64,000 nucleotides of DNA, taken from positions 4,787,126 to 4,851,125 of the forward strand of contig NW_006921532.1 of NCBI RefSeq assembly GCF_000340215.1. Reading direction: 5' to 3'. Origin of the DNA: Pseudocercospora fijiensis CIRAD86 (lineage: Eukaryota > Ascomycota > Dothideomycetes > Mycosphaerellales > Mycosphaerellaceae). Made by a program: the position numbers and the translations under genes. This document shows positions 11,013 through 21,096 of the stretch, piece by piece. Position 1 is the first letter of the stretch. Each line of letters opens with the position of its first letter. The notes below the pieces were generated by a model. It saw only the letters and a program-made list of their open reading frames with translations. It was not told the origin of the DNA and searched no databases.

Positions 11013-11555
11013 CTAGTAAGCACGACCTATGCCTTCACTCTGGTTGCTTCTCAAGCTGCTCTTAGAGACGCTCTCCTGCAAGCCTTTCGGCAGGGCCCTG
11101 GTCTGCTGGTCGTTAGCGGTCTTGCTCGGAGTCACTGGTTCTCTCAACCGCGAGTATGATTCGGCTGGCATGGTCTTGCTGTGGCGTGGCGACGGCTTTG
11201 GCAGTGGCTCTGGTAGCGTTTCTCGTTCTGGCTCTGGCTCTGGCTCCGGCTCCGGTGTTTCCACGGCGGATCTCATGCTGCTGCTGCTGGCCTCTGGAGT
11301 GGGCGCAGTTGGTCTCTGGCTGCTTGCAGGGTATGGTGGCAGTGGAAGCACTTCTACTGTGCTGGCGTCAAGAGGAGTCTGTTGCTGGCGGCGTCGGTAG
11401 CGGCCGAGGATGAGGCAGGCTCCAATGGCGATGGCGATGGCAGCGATGCACATGCAGATTATGATGGTCCATATGACCGGTAGGCCATTGTTGTGTCTTG
11501 ATTGCTTTTTGGTGTCGTTAATGGCGGTCTCTATGCTCGTGCTGATGGCGGCCAT
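11013..11555 (-). CDS. hypothetical single-pass membrane protein
   Basis: This is a 180-residue protein with one strong membrane helix near residues 27-52 (VIWTIIICMCIAAIAIAIG), followed by a RYRRRQQQ stop-transfer patch. The long cytosolic tail is rich in Pro, Ser and Glu and includes an EPEPEPEPEPE run. The layout matches small fungal wall-stress or signalling proteins with a short ectodomain, but I cannot assign a family. The frame continues upstream of the chosen ATG at 11555; that ATG gives MAAISTSIETAIND. It is single-exon and convergent with FYV10. The function is unknown, and the coding status rests on the membrane topology. Confidence 0.5.
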   Translation of the reverse strand: MAAISTSIETAINDTKKQSRHNNGLPVIWTIIICMCIAAIAIAIGACLILGRYRRRQQQTPLDASTVEVLPLPPYPASSQRPTAPTPEASSSSMRSAVETPEPEPEPEPERETLPEPLPKPSPRHSKTMPAESYSRLREPVTPSKTANDQQTRALPKGLQESVSKSSLRSNQSEGIGRAY

Positions 11556-11824
11556 GGTTGTGTTGTTATATCGCTGCGTTGTACAGTGCTTGTCGAGTTG
11601 TCGAAGTGTCAAGAAAAGTAGGCACATGGTACTCGGTGTGTCAAAGAGCAACATAACATGAGCGAATTGAGGTGAGGTGAGGGTTGATGCAGAGCCGTTG
11701 GCCGTTGAGACTTCACTCATGCAAGCTCCAAGCTTCTATTTTCAAAGTATCATGATAGCACAAAATTTCACATATACTCTGGCGCTTTTCCAGAAATTGG
11801 AAAGATTCGAAGCAGTGCCGGCTC

Positions 11825-13696
11825 TCACGGCCGAGTAGCATTTGCTGGCACTTCGGAGGTTGTAAGAGTATGACCATACATCTCGACGACCCAATGACAG
11901 AACTCCTGCCACTTGCGGTCGAAAATATCCTTGGCTCGTTGCTGCTCAGTCGCATTGAGGCAAGCGTGCTCGATGCTCCATAATGCAAGCTGCTTCCACC
12001 CGTAAAGGTTCATCCTGGGGTCGCCAACCATGACTTGATAGAACTCATAGGATAAGGAGTTGCTGAAGAGGTTCGGGTTATCTGCATTGAGAGTGCAATG
12101 CAAACCCGCTGCTAGGAGTTCTGGCAATATGTGCTGCCGAACATTGCCGCAGAGGTGCAGGAGCTCATTCGATGTGGGACAGACCTCAAGGCAGATATTA
12201 CCTTTCTTGTATTTTTCGACGAGCAGCGGATGTTTTAGGAGCGAGTAGCCATGTCCGATTCGTTTTGACTGTAGCAGCAATGCATCGTATAAGTTACTAT
12301 TGTCCGGATCTTTGGTGCCGCCTGTGTCGAGGAGTGTCTCGCCGGCGTGAAACATGAACGGCACGCTGACGCCTTCTCGTTCGCATGCGTGCGTGAAGTC
12401 AACCAGCTCTTTGGCGAACGAGCCGATGTTCCTCGGCCGATCTTCTGCGCCGACAAGATCAAAGCCGCAAATTAGGTCCGGGAATTTTTTCTTGAGATGG
12501 AGGCAGTTCTGTAGCTCCTTCACCATCAACTCTGAACTGATACTTCTGGGCGTGCAGTAGATGATCTTGAGGCCGAATGGGAATTCGTCCAGCCTGTTCA
12601 TCCGTCGCAGCTCGTCCTGCTTTTTCTGGACCTCCTCAAAGACTATTTCCATCTGTGCGCTGTGATCGACCAGCTCCATGCCATCGTCGGAGGGGATGGT
12701 CTTGTCTAAAAGCATAGGTCGAAGCTCGGCGTAGATAATCTTGTCATCGATCAAGCTCTGAATCATTTCTCCGATGTACCAGCGGTAAATGCTTTGGTAA
12801 TTGAGCAAGCCTTTGAACGCTCGCGTGCCTTGGTTGAAGCAGGCCCAAGCGCCATTCGTAGTCTGTCGATCGTGGTAGGCACGATGGCGTGTCACAATCA
12901 TTTTTTCCCGGGCCCAGCGTTCAGCATTGTCGAGCCTGTGGTACTCCAAGTGATCCTGGCAATGTTCTTCAGGGAGAGCTTGCCAGCCAATTTCGGTCTC
13001 GATCGAGTCCAGTTCTACGCCTCTCGGAAATGCTTGTCGGAATGTAGACCATCTCATCCACGACCGACTGAAATCCTTTTTATTGCCTTCCACAGGTAAA
13101 GGACAGTAATCGGGAGAGAATATATCATGTTCCGGTGTATTGCTTGGACGGACTTCGAACACTATCTCAGCCTTGTTGAGATTGTCCGCTGTGCCTAGAT
13201 GCCTGTCGCTTCGCATATACATGGTGTCAGCCAGCTTCCGGGCATGAGCTATCAGTCGTTCCGGTGGTAATTGAGTGTTGAAATGAAGATGTAAATGCGT
13301 TCCCTTGGGCATCCGCTTGGCGATCTGGACCAGGTCGCTCTTGTCGATTCGCTCTTTGTTCACGAGAAATCGTCCTCCAAGATCGCGCAAGTCGTCTGCC
13401 GGAACGGCTTCACTTGGCATCTCGCCGAACAGCCCTACACGTTCATCTTCGCGTATTCGAGTGATAACGGCGTTGGCGTTCGTCTCGGCGCTGCTCGAAT
13501 CTCTCAGTACATTCTTGTACCAAAGCTGTCCTCGCTCATCTTCGAGGAGTTTTGACCGTGCGAGTTCATATTGGTCATAATTCGGTATAGCTTTGGCGTG
13601 ATCCGGCTTGGAATACCTAGCTGCAGGCTCCGGATGGGACATTCTGCGATTCTGAAGTTTTTTGCCACAAAGTAGGGGTAGTAGCGAAAGCTTCAT
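11825..13696 (-). CDS. ADGF/CECR1-type adenosine deaminase
   Basis: This is a member of the metal-dependent adenosine/AMP deaminase family of the ADGF (CECR1) branch, single exon, 623 residues from the ATG at 13696. The upstream frame starts only at TTG, and an ATG at 13642 is an alternative (605 residues). Zinc and catalytic motifs are visible: HLHLH, MFHAGET, RIGHGYSLL and EVCPTSNELL. The last motif is LNADNPNLF, where classical enzymes have Asp-Asp-Pro, so the second Asp is replaced by Asn. No signal peptide is evident, although animal ADGFs are secreted, so an intracellular purine-salvage role is more likely. The exact substrate is not decidable from sequence. Confidence 0.85.
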   Translation of the reverse strand: MKLSLLPLLCGKKLQNRRMSHPEPAARYSKPDHAKAIPNYDQYELARSKLLEDERGQLWYKNVLRDSSSAETNANAVITRIREDERVGLFGEMPSEAVPADDLRDLGGRFLVNKERIDKSDLVQIAKRMPKGTHLHLHFNTQLPPERLIAHARKLADTMYMRSDRHLGTADNLNKAEIVFEVRPSNTPEHDIFSPDYCPLPVEGNKKDFSRSWMRWSTFRQAFPRGVELDSIETEIGWQALPEEHCQDHLEYHRLDNAERWAREKMIVTRHRAYHDRQTTNGAWACFNQGTRAFKGLLNYQSIYRWYIGEMIQSLIDDKIIYAELRPMLLDKTIPSDDGMELVDHSAQMEIVFEEVQKKQDELRRMNRLDEFPFGLKIIYCTPRSISSELMVKELQNCLHLKKKFPDLICGFDLVGAEDRPRNIGSFAKELVDFTHACEREGVSVPFMFHAGETLLDTGGTKDPDNSNLYDALLLQSKRIGHGYSLLKHPLLVEKYKKGNICLEVCPTSNELLHLCGNVRQHILPELLAAGLHCTLNADNPNLFSNSLSYEFYQVMVGDPRMNLYGWKQLALWSIEHACLNATEQQRAKDIFDRKWQEFCHWVVEMYGHTLTTSEVPANATRP

Positions 13697-15004
13697 TCGC
13701 TGCTCTGACTGAGCAACGTTTTCACTATCGTATGAAGGACTTTTCGTCTCTGCTAACAACTCCTTCTGCTGAAAGCGTCGGCGTCTGATCTAGAAGCTGT
13801 AAGTGGCACGCCAGGATGGAAGGGTATAGCTCGCTTTGTCCATCGATGACACAAAGAAGACATCCTTCACACACCTTTTCCTTGAGCATTCCTGCCACGA
13901 ATATTACGATGTGAACAAGTGAAGTAGACTGGCGCGGTTCTGCAAGGTGACCAGAACAGCATCGTCGACGGGTTTCAGGCTCCTGGTAGACATTATCAGT
14001 GACTCGAACGATGCTGAAGCAAAAACTCATTGCGTTGGTCGGCGGACCTTGTCACTGAGGTTAGACCATTGGCTAGTACAGATCCGAGCTTTATATCAGA
14101 GTCGGGAGCATCAGTATACGTGGCGGCGTGGTGGATCAAGGCCAGGCAGTGTTGTCGCCGATGCGTAGTCTACGAAGTCACACAGGTGGCCTGGCGGCAT
14201 CAATGCGGTACCCGTTCAGGCGCAAGCAGGTGTGTTGGCGAGCTCAGAAGTCAGGCAAGCTGTGGGGGTTCTTTGCCTCACGAGGTATGGCAAATAATGC
14301 TCATATGTCAAATGATATGGATGCAGCTCGGGTTGAGTTGACGCTGTCGCCCAGCCTCGTTGCTGTGTGGGGTGGGTGGCTTGTGCTGCGCTGCACTGCG
14401 CCTCCTTTCAAAGAGTACACAGTAGGGAGAGCTGCAGAGGGCTCCTTCTGTATGAGTTGGTAGTCAGAGACGTCAAGTGGCTGTGATGTCTGGGCCACGG
14501 CGCGATCATCAACGTCAACGACGCTCGCGGCGGACTCGCGCCAAGCCAGCAGTGGGGCGGGGCGGGGCGGGGCGGGGCGGGGCGTCGGAAAGAAGAGGCA
14601 TCTCGCTCTTGCGGGCGGCCTGAGGTCCATCGCTCATCGCTCAACGGCACAGCATCATGCATGAGCGGCTGAGTGAAGCACATCACAGCGCGTCCCGTAT
14701 TCTAACCTCAGGCTCCTCAGCAGCGTCGTGCATCGACAGCACAGCACAGGCGGTCGGCGCTTGCGGCTGTGAGGCTGGACCGCGAATCGCCAGCTCGTTG
14801 CAGACGCCTTCTTGGCCTCTCATGCTGAACATCTGATGCCCATCTCTGCGCCTTTCCGCATTCTTCCACGCGCCATAGTATATGAAATGATTGCCGGCAT
14901 CAAATCATCTGGTCGACGGAGACATCATCTCTTCGTGCACGCCACCCCGGAGCGATCCTGGTCCGATTCCTGGACGAGACGAGACCTTAGCCGCAATATC
15001 AATC
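13697..15004. other. intergenic with GC-rich repeat
   Basis: These 1.3 kb between two divergent genes hold no supported gene. Overlapping short frames on both strands look random. The one notable element is the GGGGC array at 14554-14583. Confidence 0.5.
14554..14583. repeat. (GGGGC)6 tandem repeat, potential G-quadruplex
   Basis: Six perfect copies of the 5-mer GGGGC on the plus strand give six runs of four G separated by single C, a strong G-quadruplex pattern on that strand. It lies about 420 nt upstream of the next start codon. Confidence 0.95.
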
Positions 15005-16364
15005 ATGAGTGGAAACAACAATGTGACCGTCGCCATTCCGGGAGAGGCTAACTGGGACGTTTGGTGGCAGTGGAATGTGTTTGACAACTTCCAGCTTGAC
15101 ATCGTTGGTTTCCTCGCCGTGCTTGGCGAGGGTGCCGTGCTCGCCAACGCACAAGTCTCAGCTCTCTCACGACTCTTCTACCTTCCGCGCCTGCTGCCCG
15201 CCCCCCAAGCTCTGATACGAACAACACGACCGACCACTCTACCTTCCGTGACAGCTAAGGTTACTGGTGTTTATTCTGGAAATGTCAAAGACCATGTCCA
15301 CCATGTTGCAAATATCCTGCTGTAAGCTGTCTTGCACTGTGCACACTTTGATACACCTAACAGCCGCTAGTGGAGAAGAGATGCCCCCCTTCACAGTCAG
15401 ATGTGTGCAAGTCAAGAAACGCATACAATCAAATACACCTCCGACTAGAATGGATACCATTTTTCGCGGCCAACCAAAACGAGCTCCCACGAGATCACCC
15501 CACATGGGTCCCCCGTTGATCAAGGCTAAGGCTACTGGGCCTCAGACCTGGGTAACTTTGATCGGCTTTCTTGAGGCTGTCATTCTCCTTGCAATGTCGA
15601 TCACTTTTGGCGACGGTATGTCAATCCTTGCCACCATCACGCTTGCCGGTCTTTCCACCGTTGTGGGCATCATCAACAAGTGGAATCTTGTCCTGCCACG
15701 AAAGGCCCAAGGATCCATACCACCAGCCGGCGACGTTGTCATTCGCTATCCGAATGGGAGCTATCTTGTCGTTCGGTGCGACGAAGAGGTTGCACGAGAG
15801 CTCTACTTCGCACCGGAAGAGATCGACTACGAAATCCAAAACCCAATTGTCTATCGCATGTTGTCTTTAGCGGGTACTATTATGCTCATGTTGGGTATCG
15901 TATTTCTGGCCAATGCAAAGCTTCAGCTGCAGTTTGCCTGGGCGGGCGGATATGTCATTATAAACATTGCCCATTGGATTGCCGCTGCACTGCCTCAACG
16001 CTACAACTGGGATTTATCGTGCTACGAGGTTGAAGAGCAAGGTGTAGCTGGAGGCTGGAAGAACCCCAATTTCACCGAGGCCTTGTGGAAAGCCATCCTG
16101 CTCACTAAGTCTACACGTTGGGTGAAGAATGGCGCTGCTGCTCCCCAAACCAAAGTCTGGGATGATTGGCTTGTGGATGCCGAAGAGAAGGCAAAGGGGT
16201 ACGCATCTCATCTCGGAAGGGTGGAAGACCCTCTCTGGCCCGGGTCGAACCCAGAAAAATGCACGATTTGGGATGCTCCTTCACCCGAAGATTGGGACGC
16301 AAAGAAGGCTTGGAATCATTTGAATGAGCAGTTCTCCAAGGAGAATGAAAATGGGACGGCGTAG
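15005..16364 (+). CDS. conserved fungal multi-pass membrane protein, function unknown
   Basis: This is a 436-residue protein with four or five membrane segments: a weak one at DIVGFLAVLGEGAVLA, then WVTLIGFLEAVILLAMSITF, MSILATITLAGLSTVVGII, MLSLAGTIMLMLGIVF and AGGYVIINIAHWIAAALP. Between them is a hydrophilic block with the phrase VVIRYPNGSYLVVRCDEEVA. Exons are 15005-15321 and 15371-16364. The 49-nt intron has GTAAGC, a CCTAAC branch 10 nt before the acceptor and a CTAG acceptor, and it joins ANILL to GEEMPPF. The AG at 15363 is too close to the branch and out of phase. I recognise it only as a conserved fungal hypothetical. The C-terminal tail is Trp- and Lys-rich and probably cytosolic. 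Confidence 0.8.
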
Positions 16365-16768
16365 CGGAACCACATCGACGACAGATGGAACTTGAGATGG
16401 TTTGCATAGCGGCGGAATGGGCGACCATTTCCGTCAGCCAGCGAGGCGTTTTGCACTGGATCTGGGAAGTATGTAAGCGAGCACAGCTTTCTGGGCGGGC
16501 ATTGATGATACCATTTTGAGCGAAACGATCTTGAATGAGAGCATATACATCGAGACTTGAGAAACTGTACGCGACTGTACAATAGTAATAGCGCTGCAAA
16601 AATGCACATATTTCTCATTCCAGTCCTCCCCGAATTACCACTATTACAAAAAGGCCTGGTCCTCTTCTCATTTGGTAATGGCGGGCGTCTTTACCCAACC
16701 AGGAAAGAAAAAGATTTTTTCCCGTGTCCCACGCAAGCACAAGAATAGCGCTCATTATGCTGAGATTA
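16365..16768. other. convergent 3' interval
   Basis: This is the 404 nt between two convergent genes. No gene is seen. Confidence 0.6.
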
Positions 16769-17927
16769 TTATTTGTTGTGCAAGCCAAAGTACAAGCCCA
16801 GAACGAGAGCTAGGATGGCGACGATTGCCAGACATATGAAGAGACACCACCATTTTAGTTTTCGTGCTCGTCGCGCGGACTCGATGCCTTTGTCGAGTTG
16901 CACGTTTCCAGCTTCTGTGTCATGTTTGACGTTGTCGGTGTGCTGCTCGGCCTGCTGGATAGGCTCGTCTTGTAGGACCACGGCAGTCGCCAGATCCTCC
17001 ATGAGTTGGTTGAGCTCCATGATCGTCTTTTCGATTTTCTGAATATCATTGTGTCGGGCTCGCACAGCACCAAGAACAGTGTTCGCAGTCGCTGATCGAT
17101 TCGTTTTAAGCTATTGCCGGAGTCAGAATTCATCAGATACCATCATCTCCCCAAAGCACTTACTGCAGTCTGGAAAACACCCTCGTTGCCCCAATCCGCA
17201 TTGGCGGCTTCTTGGACTTCTGATTCGCTGGCTTCGGGGTTGACGATTCTATATTGACGCGCGATTTGCTCTCTGTACCGTTTCTCGTAGCTTGCCTCCT
17301 CAACCCTATATTCCTGCAATTGCTTCGTAAAACTCGTCTTCAGCTGGCCAACCTGGGTGTTTTTGACTTGGTTGTCTCTGCTCCGCGCAGCATCTGTCTC
17401 CAGAAATTTAATCTGGTCCTTGATCGATGTGTTCAGAACCTGCGTCTGCGTGATCATGGACTCCAGTTGCGCAGATGAGCCGCTATCGGGAGAGGAGAGA
17501 GCGCGCTGATGCAGTGATGCGATCTGGCCAACGTGTGTGGTCAGGGTACGGATGTCGGCCTTGACAGCTTCCACGCGCGACAGGAAATCAGAATTAGACA
17601 TGACGGTTGGTCCAGGCTGGACATATTGCACGTTCTGACCCGGCTGAGGCGCTTGACCGGGTATCGCAGGCGTTGCCGTTTGGCTGTAGTTCGAATCTGC
17701 GGTCGCATACGCCGGTCGTGATTGAGCAGGCGTCTGATGTTCGTTAGTATGGAATGGATAGGCGTCGGGCGCCGTGCGCGACAGTGTGCGCTCACCTCCT
17801 GCTGGCCATCCTGGCCACCGCCATAGGGATTGCCGGATTCGCTGCCGTAGGGATTTGTCGTGCCGTAGCTCTGTTGCTCGCCTCCATAGGGGTTGCCGCC
17901 ATAGCCAGAGTACTGGTTGTAAGACAT
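16769..17927 (-). CDS. SSO1: plasma-membrane t-SNARE syntaxin (Sso1/Sso2 homologue)
   Basis: This is a Qa-SNARE that pairs with Sec9 and Snc1 to fuse secretory vesicles with the plasma membrane. Three exons (17927-17796, 17733-17164, 17110-16769) join in phase 0 to 347 residues; the introns are 62 and 53 nt with an ACTAAC branch in the first. A Gly/Tyr/Asn-rich head (SYNQYSGYGGNPYGG) precedes the Habc bundle (about 90-220). The SNARE helix has its zero-layer Gln in AVVLQDEPIQQ. The C-terminal anchor is WWCLFICLAIVAILALVLG, ending LHNK. The gene has 870 nt of upstream space to itself. Confidence 0.93.
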
Positions 17928-18797
17928 GCTGGCGACGAGGGGCGCAGCGCGCGCGGTGGTCTCGCGGGTGAGATGTGTGTGAGCAGAGGATGATGGTAAA
18001 TGAGCTGCGAAGCTCGGCGGCTTCGTTCGGCGGGAGGCTGGATGACGCTGGCTTATTCAGCGTCAAGAATGCGAGTGCTGCGCTCGCAACGACGGATGAT
18101 GTGTCACCGAGAACCCATCAGCCAGCGCAATATTCGAGATGGCAATAGCTGCCAGCAGGCAGCCCTGGCAGATGCTATTGGTGTGCATGTGTGTGGTCAA
18201 GAATACCGAGCTTCCATTGCGCTGCCTCCACACATCCTTCGGCACCCACCTCCGCGCCAAAGTCAATGGCTTCCCGATTCGAGATTCACCACCCGAACCA
18301 AAGCACGTGGCAGAACGTGAACTCCACATTGTACACCACGTCAACCTGCCAAATTGTTTGCAACTAGCACGTGCGCAGAAGCATGCACACCAGCGATGCC
18401 GTCTGCCGCGTATCGATCACATCTCCGCCACAACCTTTGCCAGGAAGGAAACGAAAAAGATTGGGGAGCGTGAGTATGCAAGAGGCGAGAATCAGGTGCC
18501 ACGGATGGTATCATCAGAGTTCAGACGTGATCGCTGTGTCTATAGACCTGTTCGTACTGATCACTTTGCATCCAGATGGTGTCCTCCTGATTATTCTTCT
18601 TCACAGAAGTCAATATCCAAAGCCATGCTAAACTCTCAACACACGTTGGTATGCATTGCGTAACCCATAGGAGATGATCCGCTTCAGAACGGCTACGATC
18701 GAGCAGTCCAGACTTCTCTTCCCCGGCGAGACGATGCTCAATTCAGCCTGGCTAGCATTACGGGTATATCACCTCCACATCTCTTCTCAAGCCAGCC
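17928..18797. other. intergenic, SSO1 promoter side
   Basis: No gene is supported. A 174-codon plus frame (18139-18663) has mixed composition and no domain. The region is the probable SSO1 promoter plus the 3' flank of the next minus-strand gene. Confidence 0.5.
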
Positions 18798-19229
18798 TTA
18801 GAGCCCAACGTCACCCAAGTCTCTCGAAAGACACGCCATTTGTGCTCTTTTCGCTGCCTCTGCGAGCAATCCAAAATTTGAGAGGAGCGGTGCAGTCTCC
18901 GGAGCGCCTCCACCGTCTCCTCGCTGCCCTACGAATTGTGGCGCTAATGACTGCTGCTGTTGGTGCTCCTGCGATAATCTTGATTGTTGCGTGGGATGGG
19001 ATGTTGGTGCACGTGAGAAGTAGTTTACGGGATGTTGTTCAACCGACGGTGACGGCAATGGCGCCGATGACGCTGGAGACATCGCGGACGGGGTTGTCGA
19101 CGATAACGACGATAGTGAGCTTGAGCTCTGAAAGAAGGAGGTCGCCGTTGAGGTCGATGCCGAAGTTTGCTGTGCTACTTGTGGATAGGGCGGCCTTTGG
19201 TAGACTTGTGGCGGTTGCCTCTGGTCCAT
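18798..19229 (-). CDS. small conserved fungal protein with C-terminal helical motif
   Basis: This is a 143-residue Gln/Ser/Pro-rich protein (MDQRQPPQVYQRPPYPQ start) of unknown function. After a disordered Ser/Thr stretch it ends in a compact helix, LLSNFGLLAEAAKRAQMACL then SRDLGDVGL. I recognise the AEAAKRAQMA ending as a recurrent C-terminal motif of small fungal proteins. The frame extends upstream only through a GTG, so the ATG at 19229 was chosen; an upstream exon cannot be excluded. There is no signal peptide. Confidence 0.6.
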   Translation of the reverse strand: MDQRQPPQVYQRPPYPQVAQQTSASTSTATSFFQSSSSLSSLSSTTPSAMSPASSAPLPSPSVEQHPVNYFSRAPTSHPTQQSRLSQEHQQQQSLAPQFVGQRGDGGGAPETAPLLSNFGLLAEAAKRAQMACLSRDLGDVGL

Positions 19230-20137
19230 GCCTTGCACAGATGATGGTATCAGGCTGATGTCGATGAGGATGGAAGGGGGTTGCTTGAGGCCTGCAGCAC
19301 TTGGCTAGTCGAAAGCAAACGATGTAGCGCTGTACCGAGGAGGAAGGATGTAAACTGTATTTCCGATCAAAGTTGTAGATCTGCTGCCGCTTGAGCAATT
19401 GAGCTCGTGATAAGCCGCGCTCAAAGCCGGACGCACAGCACGGGCACGACTTGCCGAGAGGCTTGCTGGTTGGACGTGAGTTTGTTCAAGACCAGAATGG
19501 CATGGCAGGTCATGCATACAACACTGATTAGGAGAGGCAGGTGCAACGACGATTGGACATCCCAGTTGGAGAATAGCCAGGCGCCAGTATCGCAAACGCT
19601 TCGTGGAAGGCGATGCGCCGAGGCTTTGAAACAAATTCGGCGGATGCGCGGGTCGAGCAGGGCGAAAAGCGCCTTCCAAGAGACGTCTTCGCCTACAAGG
19701 GAGACCGCCGGCAATTGATGGGATGGCTCGAATCGGACGGGTATGAGATCGGCTCGGCTCAAGAGAAGTGTGTCCTCTTCTGTGGTGCCCAGGTGACTCG
19801 GAGGAGAATGCGATCAGTGAAATCGACAATGATTGTATAACAACGCTGCTCAGCAGAGGCAACAGGATCTGCGAGAGTGCAGATCGAAGTTGTATGACGA
19901 GTGAGGGCCTACTGTTGTGACAGGCTGCAGGTCCACGGTGTAAATAGATGGGGCGAGTGGATGCTCAAGAGTCAAATGCCACCCCCATGTCTTCTCCGCG
20001 ACTTTCAAACGCTAAGACCCGCCCGTGCTGCCAGACCTTCCCTTTCGGATCCCTCCTTTCGAGCCTTTGCTCATCAAGCATGAAAATTTATTTCGTTGCA
20101 CACCACACGGAGAAACTTCCATCATAGGACACTTGCT
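19230..20137. other. intergenic, divergent
   Basis: These 908 nt lie between divergent starts. Overlapping minus-strand frames (19305-19862, 19421-19762) look Arg/Ser-rich and random. They could hide a 5' exon of the small gene but give no clear splice chain. Confidence 0.45.
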
Positions 20138-21096
20138 ATGCCGGTACGCCATAGCCTCATCACCCTGCACCGCACTTTCTCGACTCGCATCTACTGACAG
20201 CTCACGCGACACCATAGCTCATCCTAATATCTGGTTTTCCATCGAGTGGCAAGACCTTCCGTTCTCATCAACTGATCCAGGACTTCACCCGGAAAATCTC
20301 CGAGTCTCAAGATCCCAAAATTCAGCGGCTCAAAATCGTGCACATTGATGACGCAAATCTCGGTCTGTCCCGCGATGTCTATGCTACAGCTCGTGCAGAG
20401 AAGGATGCCAGAGCGACGTTCTCCTCTGCCATCAAGCGAGTTCTGACACGAGACACCGTTGTGGTCGCGGATGGCATGAACTATATCAAAGGCTTCCGAT
20501 ACCAACTTTACTGCGAAGCGAAAGCGGTACAGACGACCAACTGTGTAGTGCACGTGGGAACGCCCAGTGAAACATGCCGTCGATTGAATGAACAGGCTCT
20601 AGAAGATCCCAAAGGCGGTGGCTACGTACCTGAAGTTTTTGAGAACCTGATCTTCCGCTACGAGGAGCCGAACGGCATGAACAGATGGGATGCGCCACTA
20701 TTTATAATCCCCTACGATGACGCAGAGCCACCGAGTGATGCGATATGGGAAGCCATGATCGGATCTGATGGCAAGCAAAAGGTTGTTCGACCGAACGCCG
20801 CAACGGTCTTGAAGCCGGCAGCCGAACAGGGATATCTGTACGAACTGGACAAGACGACCTCAGATGTCGTTGCGCTGATTACCAGCTGGCAACAAGACCA
20901 TACTGGCGAAAGCGGAGGCGAGGTTCGAGTGCCTGAGTCAGAGCAGGTCATCAGTCTACCGACGAGCTCTCCCACTTTGCCTCAACTTCAAAGACTGCGG
21001 AGGCAATTCATTGGCTTGAATAGGCAGCACACGTTGAGCAAGAGCCGGATACGTGATCTGTTCATTGACTACTTGAACGACGCGTTTGAGAGCTGA
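20138..21096 (+). CDS. KTI12: Kti12, Elongator-associated P-loop protein
   Basis: Kti12 is a P-loop ATPase that works with the Elongator complex in wobble-uridine modification of tRNA. The first coding exon is only 6 nt (20138-20143, Met-Pro). A 74-nt intron (GTACGC, CTACTGAC branch) leads to exon 2 at 20218-21096. The join gives MPLILISGFPSSGKT, with the Walker A loop GFPSSGKT at residues 8-15, then HIDDAN (Walker B side), DGMNYIKGFRYQLYCEAKA and the family ending SRIRDLFIDYLN. The total is 294 residues, normal for the family. Without the tiny exon the P-loop has no start codon, which fixes the model. Confidence 0.93.

Noticed and set aside
15322..15363. Earlier acceptor AG at 15363 for the membrane-protein intron
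   Set aside because: It lies only a few bases after the branch A and puts exon 2 out of frame; the AG at 15370 fits both.
18139..18663. 174-codon plus-strand frame
   Set aside because: Random composition, no domain; it lies in the SSO1 promoter region.
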